From assembly GCF_900109045.1 (NCBI RefSeq), contig NZ_FNYL01000008.1, positions 186,001 through 250,000 of the forward strand: a stretch of DNA of 64,000 nt, written 5' to 3'. Of this stretch, positions 16,973 through 24,099 are shown one piece after another. Numbering within the stretch: the stretch's first letter is position 1; every line of letters begins with the position of its first letter. Under the pieces are notes generated by a model. It was not told the origin of the DNA. It made no database searches and saw only the letters and a program-made list of their open reading frames with translations. This DNA is from Dyadobacter sp. SG02. Lineage in GTDB: Bacteria; Bacteroidota; Bacteroidia; Cytophagales; Spirosomataceae. A program made the translations under genes and the position numbers.

Positions 16973-17065
16973 CCGATACCCTAAGAGACAGTCCAGGCGC
17001 GACTTGCCGGAATTTTCGGTGGTTGTCAATTCATGCCAGTCGTCCGGGCTGTCGTAGGGTATCGG
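16973..17065 (+). ncRNA. long structured leader hairpin, copy A (novel candidate RNA element)
   Basis: Helices: CCGATACCCTA (16973-16983) with TAGGGTATCGG (17055-17065), 11 bp perfect; a 3x1 internal loop; GACAGTCC (16987-16994) with GGGCTGTC (17046-17053); CGACT (17000-17004) with AGTCG (17038-17042); GAATT (17010-17014) with AATTC (17028-17032). Terminal loop TTCGGTGGTTGTC. The copy at 23793-23887 has the same plan with different outer and inner helix sequences. It is in the leader of the sulfatase gene at 17241. Orientation and RNA (rather than DNA) nature are inferred from promoter position. Confidence 0.6.
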
Positions 17066-17240
17066 GAACAAAGATACATCGCAATTTGCTTTTTACTTCC
17101 CCGGTTTCCGGATTTTACAAATCTGGCATTACCATTGCCGAAACAGGCACTTTCTCCCAATTTTAAAGGCGGCCAATGCGTTAAATTCAAGTAATCCAAG
17201 GGTTGCAATGTCTTTCTGAAGTGTATTAATCTACTCCACA

Positions 17241-18686
17241 ATGAAAAAGTATTGTTTTCTGGTTTCCCTTCTTGCCACATCGTTCTTCTGTCATCAACCA
17301 CAAGCCCAAACGCCCAAACCGGCACGTCCGAATATCGTTTTTATCCTGGCCGACGACCTCGGTTACGGCGATGTAGGTTTTAATGGACAAAAGCTTATTA
17401 AGACGCCTAATATTGATCGTCTCGCAAAGGAAGGGATGATTTTTAACCAGTTCTATGCAGGTACTTCCGTGTGTGCGCCTTCGCGGTCGTCGCTGCTGAC
17501 GGGCCAGCATACGGGGCATACGTATATCCGCGGGAACAAAAGCGTCGAGCCCGAAGGCCAGCAGCCTATTGCCGACTCGGTTGTTACGATTGCGGAAGTG
17601 CTCAAAAAGTCGGGGTACGTTACGGCGGCATTCGGGAAATGGGGGCTGGGGCCCGTGGCCTCCGAAGGTGATCCTAACAAGCAGGGTTTCGACCGTTTTT
17701 ATGGTTACAACTGCCAAAGCCTCGCGCACCGTTATTACCCGGAGCATATTTGGGACAACAGTAAGAAAATATTGCTGGAAGGAAACAAGGGGTTGATCCA
17801 TAATAAAGAATACGCTCCCGATCTGATCCAGAAGAAGGCGCTCAGCTTTGTCGATGCGCAGGATGGCAAGCAGCCTTTCTTTTTGTTTTTACCATACATT
17901 CTTCCCCACGCCGAACTGGTGGTGCCGGACGACAGTCTTGTCAGATATTATAAAGGTAAATTTGAGGAAAAGCCTTACAAAGGAGCTGATTACGGCCCTG
18001 GCGCTACGGATGGCGGTTATGCATCGCAGGAATTCCCGCACGCGACATTCGCTGCGATGGTAGCACGCCTGGATTTGTATGTAGGACAGGTAGTGAACAA
18101 ATTGAAGGAAAAAGGCCTCGATAAAAACACACTGATCATATTCACGAGCGACAATGGCCCGCACATCGAAGGTGGTGCCGATCCGAATTTCTTCAACAGC
18201 AATGCAGGTTTCCGGGGTGTAAAGCGTGATTTGTACGAAGGCGGTATCCGCGAACCCTTCGCTGCACGCTGGCCGGCTGTGATCAAGCCCGGTTCGAAAA
18301 GCGACTATATCGGCGCATTCTGGGATATATTACCCACGTTCGCGGAGCTGGCGAATGCTTCGTCACCCCGCAATATCGACGGTATTTCATTTACAGAAGC
18401 GTTAAAAGGCAAACCGACGCAGAAAAAGCACGATTACCTCTATTGGGAATTTCACGAACAAGGTGGAAGGCAGGCTGTGCGCCAAGGCAACTGGAAGGCC
18501 GTCCGTCTGAAAGCAGCGGGTAATCCCGACGCATTGGTAGAACTCTACGATCTATCCAAAGACCCGCAGGAAAAGAGCAATCTCACCCCGCAATTCCCCG
18601 AAAAGGCCAAAGAACTAGGCCAGATCATGAACCGGGCACACGTTTCATCCGCTATTTTTCCATTTGGGAGTTTGGCGACGAATTGA
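17241..18686 (+). CDS. second type I sulfatase, exported
   Basis: 481 residues with a Sec signal peptide (MKKYCFLVSLLATSFFCH, cleavage near QAQ). Metal site NIVFILADDLGYGDVGFNG, active site SVCAPSRSSLLTGQHTGHTY with formylglycine precursor Cys78 in the classic C-x-P-S-R form, then FGKWGLG and FTSDNGPH. The HTGHTY extension and the overall plan resemble the arylsulfatase-A-like subgroup of Bacteroidota. It has its own promoter and structured leader and is not in the SusC operon, though toxin-antitoxin genes flank it on both sides. Needs the same formylglycine maturase as the first sulfatase. Confidence 0.95.
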   Translation: MKKYCFLVSLLATSFFCHQPQAQTPKPARPNIVFILADDLGYGDVGFNGQKLIKTPNIDRLAKEGMIFNQFYAGTSVCAPSRSSLLTGQHTGHTYIRGNKSVEPEGQQPIADSVVTIAEVLKKSGYVTAAFGKWGLGPVASEGDPNKQGFDRFYGYNCQSLAHRYYPEHIWDNSKKILLEGNKGLIHNKEYAPDLIQKKALSFVDAQDGKQPFFLFLPYILPHAELVVPDDSLVRYYKGKFEEKPYKGADYGPGATDGGYASQEFPHATFAAMVARLDLYVGQVVNKLKEKGLDKNTLIIFTSDNGPHIEGGADPNFFNSNAGFRGVKRDLYEGGIREPFAARWPAVIKPGSKSDYIGAFWDILPTFAELANASSPRNIDGISFTEALKGKPTQKKHDYLYWEFHEQGGRQAVRQGNWKAVRLKAAGNPDALVELYDLSKDPQEKSNLTPQFPEKAKELGQIMNRAHVSSAIFPFGSLATN

Positions 18687-18693
18687 GTTTATG

Positions 18694-18729
18694 ACAATGC
18701 CTGAGCAAGGAGTGATGGTCAGGCATTGT
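18694..18729 (+). terminator. probable terminator after the second sulfatase
   Basis: ACAATGCCTGA (18694-18704) and TCAGGCATTGT (18719-18729) are perfect 11-bp arms around a 14-nt loop, 8 bp after the stop. The T-tract is short. Confidence 0.55.
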
Positions 18730-18785
18730 TATACCGGTTTTGATTGAATTTAAAGTACTATATTTGATTTTCAATTGAATGCGAT

Positions 18786-18995
18786 ATGGCAACATTGATC
18801 ATCGAAGGTGATAACGATCAGATTGCAACTGTAAAAGCTTTTCTGAAATCAGTCGGGATTAATTTCCGGACGGAGCAGGATGCTACCGAATATCTACTCA
18901 GCAATTCTTCTAATAAAACTGAACTCTTAGACTCTATCAAAGAGGCCCGGGACAATAATACCCGAAAAATTGGCCTCGACGATATATGGAAATAG
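18786..18995 (+). CDS. small antitoxin-like protein upstream of a YoeB-type toxin
   Basis: 69 residues. Starts with a short beta/alpha unit (MATLIIEGDNDQIATVKAFLKSVG type) and ends with a charged helix (LLDSIKEARDNNTRKIGLDDIWK), the pattern of small antitoxins of the DUF2683-like type often found with RelE-family toxins in Bacteroidota. The C-terminus probably wraps the toxin. Its stop overlaps the toxin start by 10 bp. A clean -7 box TATATTTG lies at 18759-18766. Not a canonical YefM. Confidence 0.75.
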   Translation: MATLIIEGDNDQIATVKAFLKSVGINFRTEQDATEYLLSNSSNKTELLDSIKEARDNNTRKIGLDDIWK

Positions 18996-19249
18996 AGTTC
19001 ACCCCCAAGGCATTATCTCAACTCGACTATTGGAAGCAAACAGGGAATGAAGTCATTCTACGAAAGATTCGTGTCCTGTTGGAATCTATTACGCAATCAC
19101 CTTTTTCAGGAATTGGCAAGCAGGAACCGCTGAAACATCAGCTATCGGGTTTTTGGTCGCGACGTATCAACGACGAACATCGACTGGTATATGAAATCAA
19201 GGAGGGTAGGATTATCGTCGTTCAATGTCGCTTCCATTATTCAAAATAG
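18986..19249 (+). CDS. yoeB: YoeB-type toxin (RelE superfamily mRNA interferase)
   Basis: 87 residues, matching the family length. The diagnostic stretch SPFSGIGKQEPLKHQLSGFW, then SRRINDEHRLVYEI and a C-terminal VVQCRFHYSK, is close to YoeB/Txe, including the His and terminal Tyr region that form the RNase site. In known systems YoeB cuts ribosome-bound mRNA. Coupled by overlap to the upstream antitoxin-like gene. Converges on the response-regulator gene that ends 7 bp beyond. Confidence 0.9.
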   Translation: MEIEFTPKALSQLDYWKQTGNEVILRKIRVLLESITQSPFSGIGKQEPLKHQLSGFWSRRINDEHRLVYEIKEGRIIVVQCRFHYSK

Positions 19250-19256
19250 CATTTTT

Positions 19257-19874
19257 CTAAATCAACCCCAACCCCGCAGCCAGCTTGATCAGCGAAGCTG
19301 TATTCGATACTTCAAATTTGATCAAAAGATTCTGGCGGTGGCTGTTTACGGTGGTGACGCTAATGAACAGCTGCTCGGCGATCTGGGGATTGGTAAGCCC
19401 TTCGGCAATGAGTACCAGCACTTCTTTTTCCCGCCTTGTGAGAAATGGGACCGTTTTAGGCGCGGTCGCGGGGGTTACCTGATCAAACTGGACATTCATG
19501 AAATAGCCGCCGGCTTGCACCTGGGTAATGGCTTCGAGGATATCTTCCTTGCCCGAGCTTTTGATCAGATACCCCGAAGCCCCGTTCTGGATCATGCGTG
19601 ATACGTAGGCGCGCTCGTTGAATGTGCTCAACGCGAGTGTTTTAACCTCCGGGAACTGGTCTTTTACCTTTTTACAAAGGTCGATACCGCTGATGTCGGG
19701 GAGGTTGATGTCGAGAAATGCGATGTCGACTTCGTTACTTTTCAGGAATGCGATTGCATCGATGGCGTTGGTGGCCGTTCCCACAACCTTCACTTCTTCC
19801 ACGTCGGCGAGCAGCGATTTCAATCCTTCCAGTACCAGCGGGTGATCGTCTACGATGAGAATTCTGACACTCAT
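19257..19874 (-). CDS. NarL/FixJ-type response regulator
   Basis: 205 residues. Receiver domain with acidic pair (LIVDDHP) and phospho-acceptor Asp55 (IAFLDINLPDISG), then a LuxR-type helix-turn-helix (LTRREKEVLVLIAEGLTNPQ, SVTTVNSHRQNLLIKF). It is 50 bp downstream of the TPR histidine kinase gene on the same strand and is its evident partner. A 45-bp interrupted palindrome upstream of the kinase gene (21926-21970) is a candidate binding site for it, next to the promoter of the divergent lipoprotein gene. Confidence 0.93.
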   Translation of the reverse strand: MSVRILIVDDHPLVLEGLKSLLADVEEVKVVGTATNAIDAIAFLKSNEVDIAFLDINLPDISGIDLCKKVKDQFPEVKTLALSTFNERAYVSRMIQNGASGYLIKSSGKEDILEAITQVQAGGYFMNVQFDQVTPATAPKTVPFLTRREKEVLVLIAEGLTNPQIAEQLFISVTTVNSHRQNLLIKFEVSNTASLIKLAAGLGLI

Positions 19875-19924
19875 AATTTCTTTTTTATAAAGGTTAAAGC
19901 CATATCCGGCATTGGTATCAATGA

Positions 19925-21856
19925 TTAAAGCATCACTTCGACAAGTACCGAGGTACCATCGCCTGGTTTCGACTGGATATCGAGTGTGCCGTTCAGGTAG
20001 TCAACGCGGGCCTGGACGTTGCGGAGGCCGGCCCCTTTGTTTTGTTCGAGGTTTTTGACGTCGAATCCTTTGCCATTGTCTTCGACCGTGACGCTCACAT
20101 TGTTTTCGACCCAGGTAAGCTGTACCTGCGCTTCGCTGGCGTCGGCATATTTGAGCACGTTGTTGAGCAGTTCCTGGATAATGCGGTAAAGTACGACTTC
20201 TACCTGCGAATCGAGCCGTTTGTCGTCGAAACCGAATGCCTGCATGTGTACTTTCAACCGGCCGGAAGCGCTGATGCCTTCGCAAAAGTCGCTTAGCGCG
20301 TCGATTAATCCGAACCGCACAAGCGATTCGGGCATCATGCTGTGGGCCACGCGACGCATTTCGCTGATCGCGCCATCCAATTGGGTTAGGGCCCTGGTAA
20401 ACGTCATGGCGCTTTCTTCGGGCAGGATTACATTTCCTTTCACTGAGTTCAGAGTTAGTTTGATGCCTGATAATAGTCCTCCCAGACCGTCGTGCAGGTC
20501 GCGGGCCACGCGGGTGCGTTCTTCTTCTTGTCCTTTCAAAATGGAATTGGTGGCTACCAGTTGTTTTTCCTGCTGCAATTGCAGCACTTCCTGCTCGGCC
20601 ACGCGCCTCCGGAATGCGATGTTGCGGTAAACCAGCACGGCAATGATCAGCAACCCGACGAGCCCGGCAATGAGACCGTAAATCAACGTGGTACGCGTCT
20701 GTTTCTCTTTTTCGAGTGTTACGATCTTGTTTTCTTTTTGTGCCGTCAGGTATTTGGTATCGAGTTCCTGTAATTGTTTTTGAATATCGATCCCCTGAAT
20801 GGAGTCGTTCAGGATCGAATATTTCATCAGGTAATCATAGGCGGCTTTGTAGTTGTTCTGGCGGGCCAGGTCGGTCGCGTAATCTTCATAAAGCTCCACC
20901 AAATGGTCGGTCATATTGTTGGCTTCGGCTATGTCGAGCGCTTCTTTGGTGTATTTGGCCGATAAGTCCACTTTTTTTGCATCTTCCGCCAGGAACATCA
21001 ATGCTCTCAGGCAGTCGAGTTCGAGAAATACATTGTTGTTTTTTCTGGCCAGGTCGAGCCCTTTCTGGCCGTATATCCATGCCTCATCGAGGTTTTTCAA
21101 CAAGCGATTGGTGCGGCAGAGGCCTGCATAGGCTTGTGTAATGAAGACTTCCGAATGGATCTTCTCAGCCACCAGCAACCCTTCCTTGAAATGGGCGAGG
21201 CTTTCCGGGTACTTTTTCAGGTTAAAATAATTGCCTGCGATGTTGGTCAGAATGTCTGCCAGTTGAAGGCTGTCTTTCATCGGGCGGGCGAGTTGCAAAG
21301 CCTTTTGCTTGTAAACCACCGACTTGTTGAAAAGATTGGCATGCTCGAACGCCGTCCCGATACTGATGTAAAGCCGGGGCAAAAACTCCTTCATCCCCAG
21401 CTTGTCGAACTGGCTTGCCGACTGTTGGTAATACTTGATCGCCTCCGTGAAATTACCCATGTACGTGTAACTGGCCGCGATGTTGTTCAGGCTCTTGCCG
21501 ATGTTGACCTGGTGGTTCATCCGTTTGGCAATTTCAAGGCTTTCGCGGTTCAGTTTCAGTCCATCCTCAAATTTCCCCTGCAAGTTGAGGATGTAAGTGT
21601 AATTGGAACGGAACTTGAACCGGCCGATGTCGTAGTTCAGCTGCTCGCTCAACGCATCTGCTTTGAGATAATATTTGGCAGCGCTGTCGAGGTTGTGGTT
21701 TTCGAGATATTGTCCATACTCGATGTAAGCGAGAACGCGGTTCGTGTCTTGCTTACTGGCCTGAATGCGCTTCTGAATGGCTGCGGGATCTGGGTTTTGT
21801 GCAAAAGCCGCAGTGTAAAAAAAGGTCAGTAAAAGTGCTCTTAAATATAACTTCAT
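19925..21856 (-). CDS. TPR-domain sensor histidine kinase (HisKA_3 type)
   Basis: 643 residues. Signal peptide (LYLRALLLTFFYTAAFAQ), then about seven TPR units over residues 30-370, one transmembrane helix (LIYGLIAGLVGLLIIAVLVY), a coiled coil, HisKA_3 dimerisation domain with phospho-acceptor near His455 (VARDLHDGLGGLLSGIKL) and a HATPase_c domain (QELLNNVLKYAD, DNGKGFDV, GAGLRNVQARV). The periplasmic TPR array probably binds a protein or envelope signal. This layout is common in Bacteroidota and pairs with NarL-type regulators such as the next gene. Confidence 0.93.
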   Translation of the reverse strand: MKLYLRALLLTFFYTAAFAQNPDPAAIQKRIQASKQDTNRVLAYIEYGQYLENHNLDSAAKYYLKADALSEQLNYDIGRFKFRSNYTYILNLQGKFEDGLKLNRESLEIAKRMNHQVNIGKSLNNIAASYTYMGNFTEAIKYYQQSASQFDKLGMKEFLPRLYISIGTAFEHANLFNKSVVYKQKALQLARPMKDSLQLADILTNIAGNYFNLKKYPESLAHFKEGLLVAEKIHSEVFITQAYAGLCRTNRLLKNLDEAWIYGQKGLDLARKNNNVFLELDCLRALMFLAEDAKKVDLSAKYTKEALDIAEANNMTDHLVELYEDYATDLARQNNYKAAYDYLMKYSILNDSIQGIDIQKQLQELDTKYLTAQKENKIVTLEKEKQTRTTLIYGLIAGLVGLLIIAVLVYRNIAFRRRVAEQEVLQLQQEKQLVATNSILKGQEEERTRVARDLHDGLGGLLSGIKLTLNSVKGNVILPEESAMTFTRALTQLDGAISEMRRVAHSMMPESLVRFGLIDALSDFCEGISASGRLKVHMQAFGFDDKRLDSQVEVVLYRIIQELLNNVLKYADASEAQVQLTWVENNVSVTVEDNGKGFDVKNLEQNKGAGLRNVQARVDYLNGTLDIQSKPGDGTSVLVEVML

Positions 21857-21925
21857 CGGATCCGGAGAGTAGAATGGATTGGAAAATTACAGTGGCAAAA
21901 GTCTGAAATAAAACCTTTTAATAAT

Positions 21926-21970
21926 ATCCTATAAACATATGATTTTCTAAAAATCATGCTTTTATAGGAT
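21926..21970. promoter_or_regulatory. 45-bp interrupted palindrome between divergent genes
   Basis: ATCCTATAAA (21926-21935) with TTTATAGGAT (21961-21970), and inside it ATGATTTT (21939-21946) with AAAATCAT (21950-21957). The right arm touches the TTG of the lipoprotein promoter (21970-21972). Two nested dyads between the kinase gene and the divergent gene suit an operator for the NarL-type regulator; a folded RNA is less likely because it lies upstream of both genes. Confidence 0.5.
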
Positions 21971-22001
21971 TGATCCCGGCTACCTGGACAAGCTACCTTT
22001 G
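21970..22001 (+). promoter_or_regulatory. promoter of the lipoprotein gene at 22060
   Basis: TTG (21970-21972), a 21-nt spacer and a perfect -7 box TACCTTTG (21994-22001), followed by a 5' leader of about 50 nt. Confidence 0.6.
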
Positions 22002-22059
22002 TCATGTCGAAAGGCAAAAAATTATCTCATCCATTATTCATTTCAAATCCAGTACAGCC

Positions 22060-22485
22060 ATGAAAAAGATTACATTTTTGAAAAACATTTTTGCTCTGTT
22101 GTTGCTCTCTACATTGATGTTCGCTTGTGAAGAAAAGGACAAGGACGTATCCCCGGAACTAAGCTCGAAAGTGGAAGGAAGCTATAAAGTGACGCGTATG
22201 ACGCAGGACGGGGAAGAGTACCCGCTTGAATTGGCCAAAGCAGTAGTTATCGTTCAGCTCGACAAATTCTCCTCAGAAGTGGTTAGTGCCAAAATGAAAC
22301 TGACACTCGACGGCGACCGCCAACCCGATGAAGAGGTAGGTACACTTACCCTGAAAAACGCCGGTAGCACAGGCATCGATCTTTACGAAGGCACTGATAA
22401 AGTAGGCAATGTGAAGGACGGTAAACTCAATATTTTCGTGATATACGAGGGTGCAGAGCTGGAAATGACCGCCACGAAGCAATAA
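22060..22485 (+). CDS. small lipoprotein of unknown function
   Basis: 141 residues from the methionine at 22060 (MKKITFLKNIFALLLLSTLM, lipobox ending FAC). An upstream in-frame methionine at 21970 would fall in the promoter and gives no signal, so it is rejected. The mature part is beta-rich with alternating charged residues (VEGSYKVTRMTQDGEEY, VSAKMKLTLDGD), resembling small lipocalin-like or DUF4923-like lipoproteins, but no family is claimed. Divergent from the two-component operon and next to a palindrome, so possibly its target. Confidence 0.75.
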   Translation: MKKITFLKNIFALLLLSTLMFACEEKDKDVSPELSSKVEGSYKVTRMTQDGEEYPLELAKAVVIVQLDKFSSEVVSAKMKLTLDGDRQPDEEVGTLTLKNAGSTGIDLYEGTDKVGNVKDGKLNIFVIYEGAELEMTATKQ

Positions 22486-22530
22486 CCGCTCTCCTAACAT
22501 TAGCCATTACCCTTGATTACAATTACAGCC

Positions 22531-23436
22531 ATGAAAACTAAAATAGTCCCCTTTTTCCTCTATGCGTTTTGCATTGCATTCCTGAATTTTACTTTCAGCG
22601 ACGAGTTTGAAGAATATGGAATCAGCCAGAAAGATATTCAGAACCGCCTTTGGAATGGTTTACAAGCTCCTTCGGTAAATGTGCCTTACTTCGGGAGCTC
22701 CGTAAAATCTGCGTGCCGCTCGCTGGCGCCGGAAACCCAGGCGACCGCAATTAAAAAAGCAGGTGCTTTTGTGAAGACCTATTTCAATTCCGAAGACTTC
22801 CAGAAACGTTATACCGAGTCAATCGCAAAAAAGTATCCGAAACTGGAAACGACCGTGAGCGAGCAACGCAAAGCGGAAATCCGGGCGGGCCGCCTGAAAG
22901 GCGTGCAGGGATTGCAGGCGAAAGATATGGAGCCGGTTGTGGACATTCAGATCCAATCCGCCGAGACATTTGTAGGCATGGAAAGTATGCTCAGCAGCAT
23001 TCCGGCAGAACAGCGGGCTGATTTCAAGAAGCAGATCGACGACGGCAAGCGCAATGCGGCATTCTTCAAAAAGATCAAACCGCTTTTGAAAACCAATATG
23101 GAAGAATTCAAAAAGCAATATGCCGAATACCTGGCGAACGACGAGATCAGGCAGTCGGAGGAGACGCTGACCCGGAATGCGAAGAGCAATGCCGATGAAT
23201 ACGAGAAACTGAAAGACCCGAAAAAGGTACTCACGGCCCGCCTCACCGACTTCCTCAACCAGAGCAAAGGCGTGGATTTCGCGGCGCAGACGAAAGAGGT
23301 GAATGGTCGTAAGAAATTTGTAAATGGGGCTTATGAGGCTAAAAGCGATGTGTGGAAGTTCTGTTACCGCATGGGCGCGACGCCCACCAATACTGCCCGC
23401 GCATTCGCGCAGCAATGGCTCGCCGAGTTGAAATAA
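22531..23436 (+). CDS. secreted helical protein of unknown function
   Basis: 301 residues from the methionine at 22531. It has a signal-like start (KIVPFFLYAFCIAFLNFTFS) and a long, charged, mostly helical body (EQRADFKKQIDDGKRNAAFF, EEFKKQYAEYLANDEIRQSE) with no recognised motif. The bases before its ATG (TACAGCCATGAAAA) repeat those before the lipoprotein gene 45 bp upstream, and the two are probably one operon. A strong double terminator follows. Confidence 0.7.
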   Translation: MKTKIVPFFLYAFCIAFLNFTFSDEFEEYGISQKDIQNRLWNGLQAPSVNVPYFGSSVKSACRSLAPETQATAIKKAGAFVKTYFNSEDFQKRYTESIAKKYPKLETTVSEQRKAEIRAGRLKGVQGLQAKDMEPVVDIQIQSAETFVGMESMLSSIPAEQRADFKKQIDDGKRNAAFFKKIKPLLKTNMEEFKKQYAEYLANDEIRQSEETLTRNAKSNADEYEKLKDPKKVLTARLTDFLNQSKGVDFAAQTKEVNGRKKFVNGAYEAKSDVWKFCYRMGATPTNTARAFAQQWLAELK

Positions 23437-23456
23437 ATTGGTTTATATAAGGATGT

Positions 23457-23531
23457 ACAGAAAGGGGCCGCTGGCTCCTTTTCTGTCTGATCCGTGGCCG
23501 ACAGCGCGTTACTGTCGTCACGGATTTTTTA
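23457..23531 (+). terminator. tandem intrinsic terminator
   Basis: Two successive hairpins: ACAGAAAGGGG (23457-23467) with the complementary 23476-23486, then ATCCGTG..CGACAG (23490-23504) with CTGTCG.CACGGAT (23512-23525), followed by a run of six or more T. This ends the 22060-23436 operon and insulates the promoter at 23557. Confidence 0.8.
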
Positions 23532-23556
23532 TTTTCAAGAAAATTGAGGTTAGCTA

Positions 23557-23606
23557 TTGCATTTTTAAAAACATTAAACTTACTTTGTCTATCAAATAAG
23601 TATACT
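23557..23606 (+). promoter_or_regulatory. promoter with extended TTACTTTGYCTATC box, copy 3
   Basis: TTG (23557-23559), exactly 20 nt, TTACTTTG (23580-23587), then TCTATCAAATAAGTATACT. It matches copy 2 at 21 of the 22 positions from TTACTTTG through AAGTA. The downstream leader runs about 350 nt to the first gene. Confidence 0.65.
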
Positions 23607-23664
23607 ATTAAAAAACAAAGCTCCTGAACCACCCTGAGCTGAGTAATAATCCAGGCACTTGAAT

Positions 23665-23766
23665 ATGAGCGCGGTTAATTTACTTTGTAAGGCCCCATGG
23701 AGGGAAGTGGTAGGGCATACCTTCACGCTTTGTTTTTCACGGATCTATTCCCGTAGCTGTTGTTGA
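23665..23766 (+). CDS. possible 33-codon leader ORF ending in Cys-Cys
   Basis: ATG at 23665 to TGA at 23766. The product has four cysteines, with the last two codons TGT TGT directly before the stop (IYSRSCC). It lies between promoter copy 3 and the structured hairpin. The resemblance to the Cys-run ORF at 9731 is limited to the terminal cysteines, so a chance frame is quite possible. Confidence 0.25.
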   Translation: MSAVNLLCKAPWREVVGHTFTLCFSRIYSRSCC

Positions 23767-23792
23767 AACGGCGAATCATCTCTGACATTTCT

Positions 23793-23887
23793 CGGAAATA
23801 TCCCGCCTGACAGTCATGGCTGATCATCTGAAATTTTCGGTGGTTGGCGATTTCAGTTGCCGGCTGTGCTGTCCCGGGGTATTTCCG
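23793..23887 (+). ncRNA. long structured leader hairpin, copy B (novel candidate RNA element)
   Basis: Helices: CGGAAATATCCCG (23793-23805) with CGGGGTATTTCCG (23875-23887), 13 bp with one G-T; a 3x1 internal loop; GACAGT (23809-23814) with GCTGTC (23868-23873); GGC with GCC (23818-23820/23859-23861); CTGAAAT (23828-23834) with ATTTCAG (23850-23856). Loop TTTCGGTGGTTGGCG. The plan, the 3x1 loop, the GACAG/CTGTC helix and the loop match copy A at 16973. A 27-codon frame (23816-23899, containing FSVVGDFSCRLCC) also runs through it. It lies 57 nt before the small membrane-protein gene. Confidence 0.6.
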
Positions 23888-23943
23888 TACCCATATTAAC
23901 TACTGCGTTTATAGTAAACCGGTACTACTATACAAGCTACAAT

Positions 23944-24066
23944 ATGTTCACATTCTCAGACGTGGTGCTGCTCGCGAGGAAGATCGCCGTCGGCATTCTG
24001 CTCACATTAATCCCTTTTGTACTGATCGCCGGAGGCATTTGGCTGGCGTGGAAACTATTTATCTGA
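23944..24066 (+). CDS. 40-residue single-pass membrane peptide
   Basis: Starts MFTFSDVVLLARKIAVGILL and continues as one hydrophobic helix (LIPFVLIAGGIWLAWKLF) to the stop at 24066. The frame is open back to 23857, but that part lies in the hairpin tail and looks non-coding. One basic pair before the helix suggests N-in topology. It is 33 bp before the desaturase-family gene, on the same strand, and may be an accessory subunit. No homologue is recognised. Confidence 0.55.
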   Translation: MFTFSDVVLLARKIAVGILLTLIPFVLIAGGIWLAWKLFI

Positions 24067-24099
24067 TCGCTCATTTCACCATAAAAAATCAAATCACGC

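Larger units (their letters stand above)
16847..17240 (+). other. 394-bp leader region of the second sulfatase gene
   Basis: Contains the promoter (16880-16929) and the long hairpin (16973-17065), then 175 nt with no recognised structure before the sulfatase ATG. No convincing leader peptide starting with ATG was found; one frame through the hairpin can be read as FSVVVNSCQ before a stop, similar to FSVVGDFSC in the hairpin at 23793. Confidence 0.55.
23437..23943 (+). other. 507-bp intergenic region: terminators, promoter and leader
   Basis: Between the secreted-protein gene and the 40-residue membrane-protein gene. In order: double terminator, promoter copy 3, a possible Cys-ending ORF, and hairpin copy B. 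A second TTTACTTTG string at 23679-23687 lacks the spacer-matched TTG and the CTATC extension. Confidence 0.6.
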
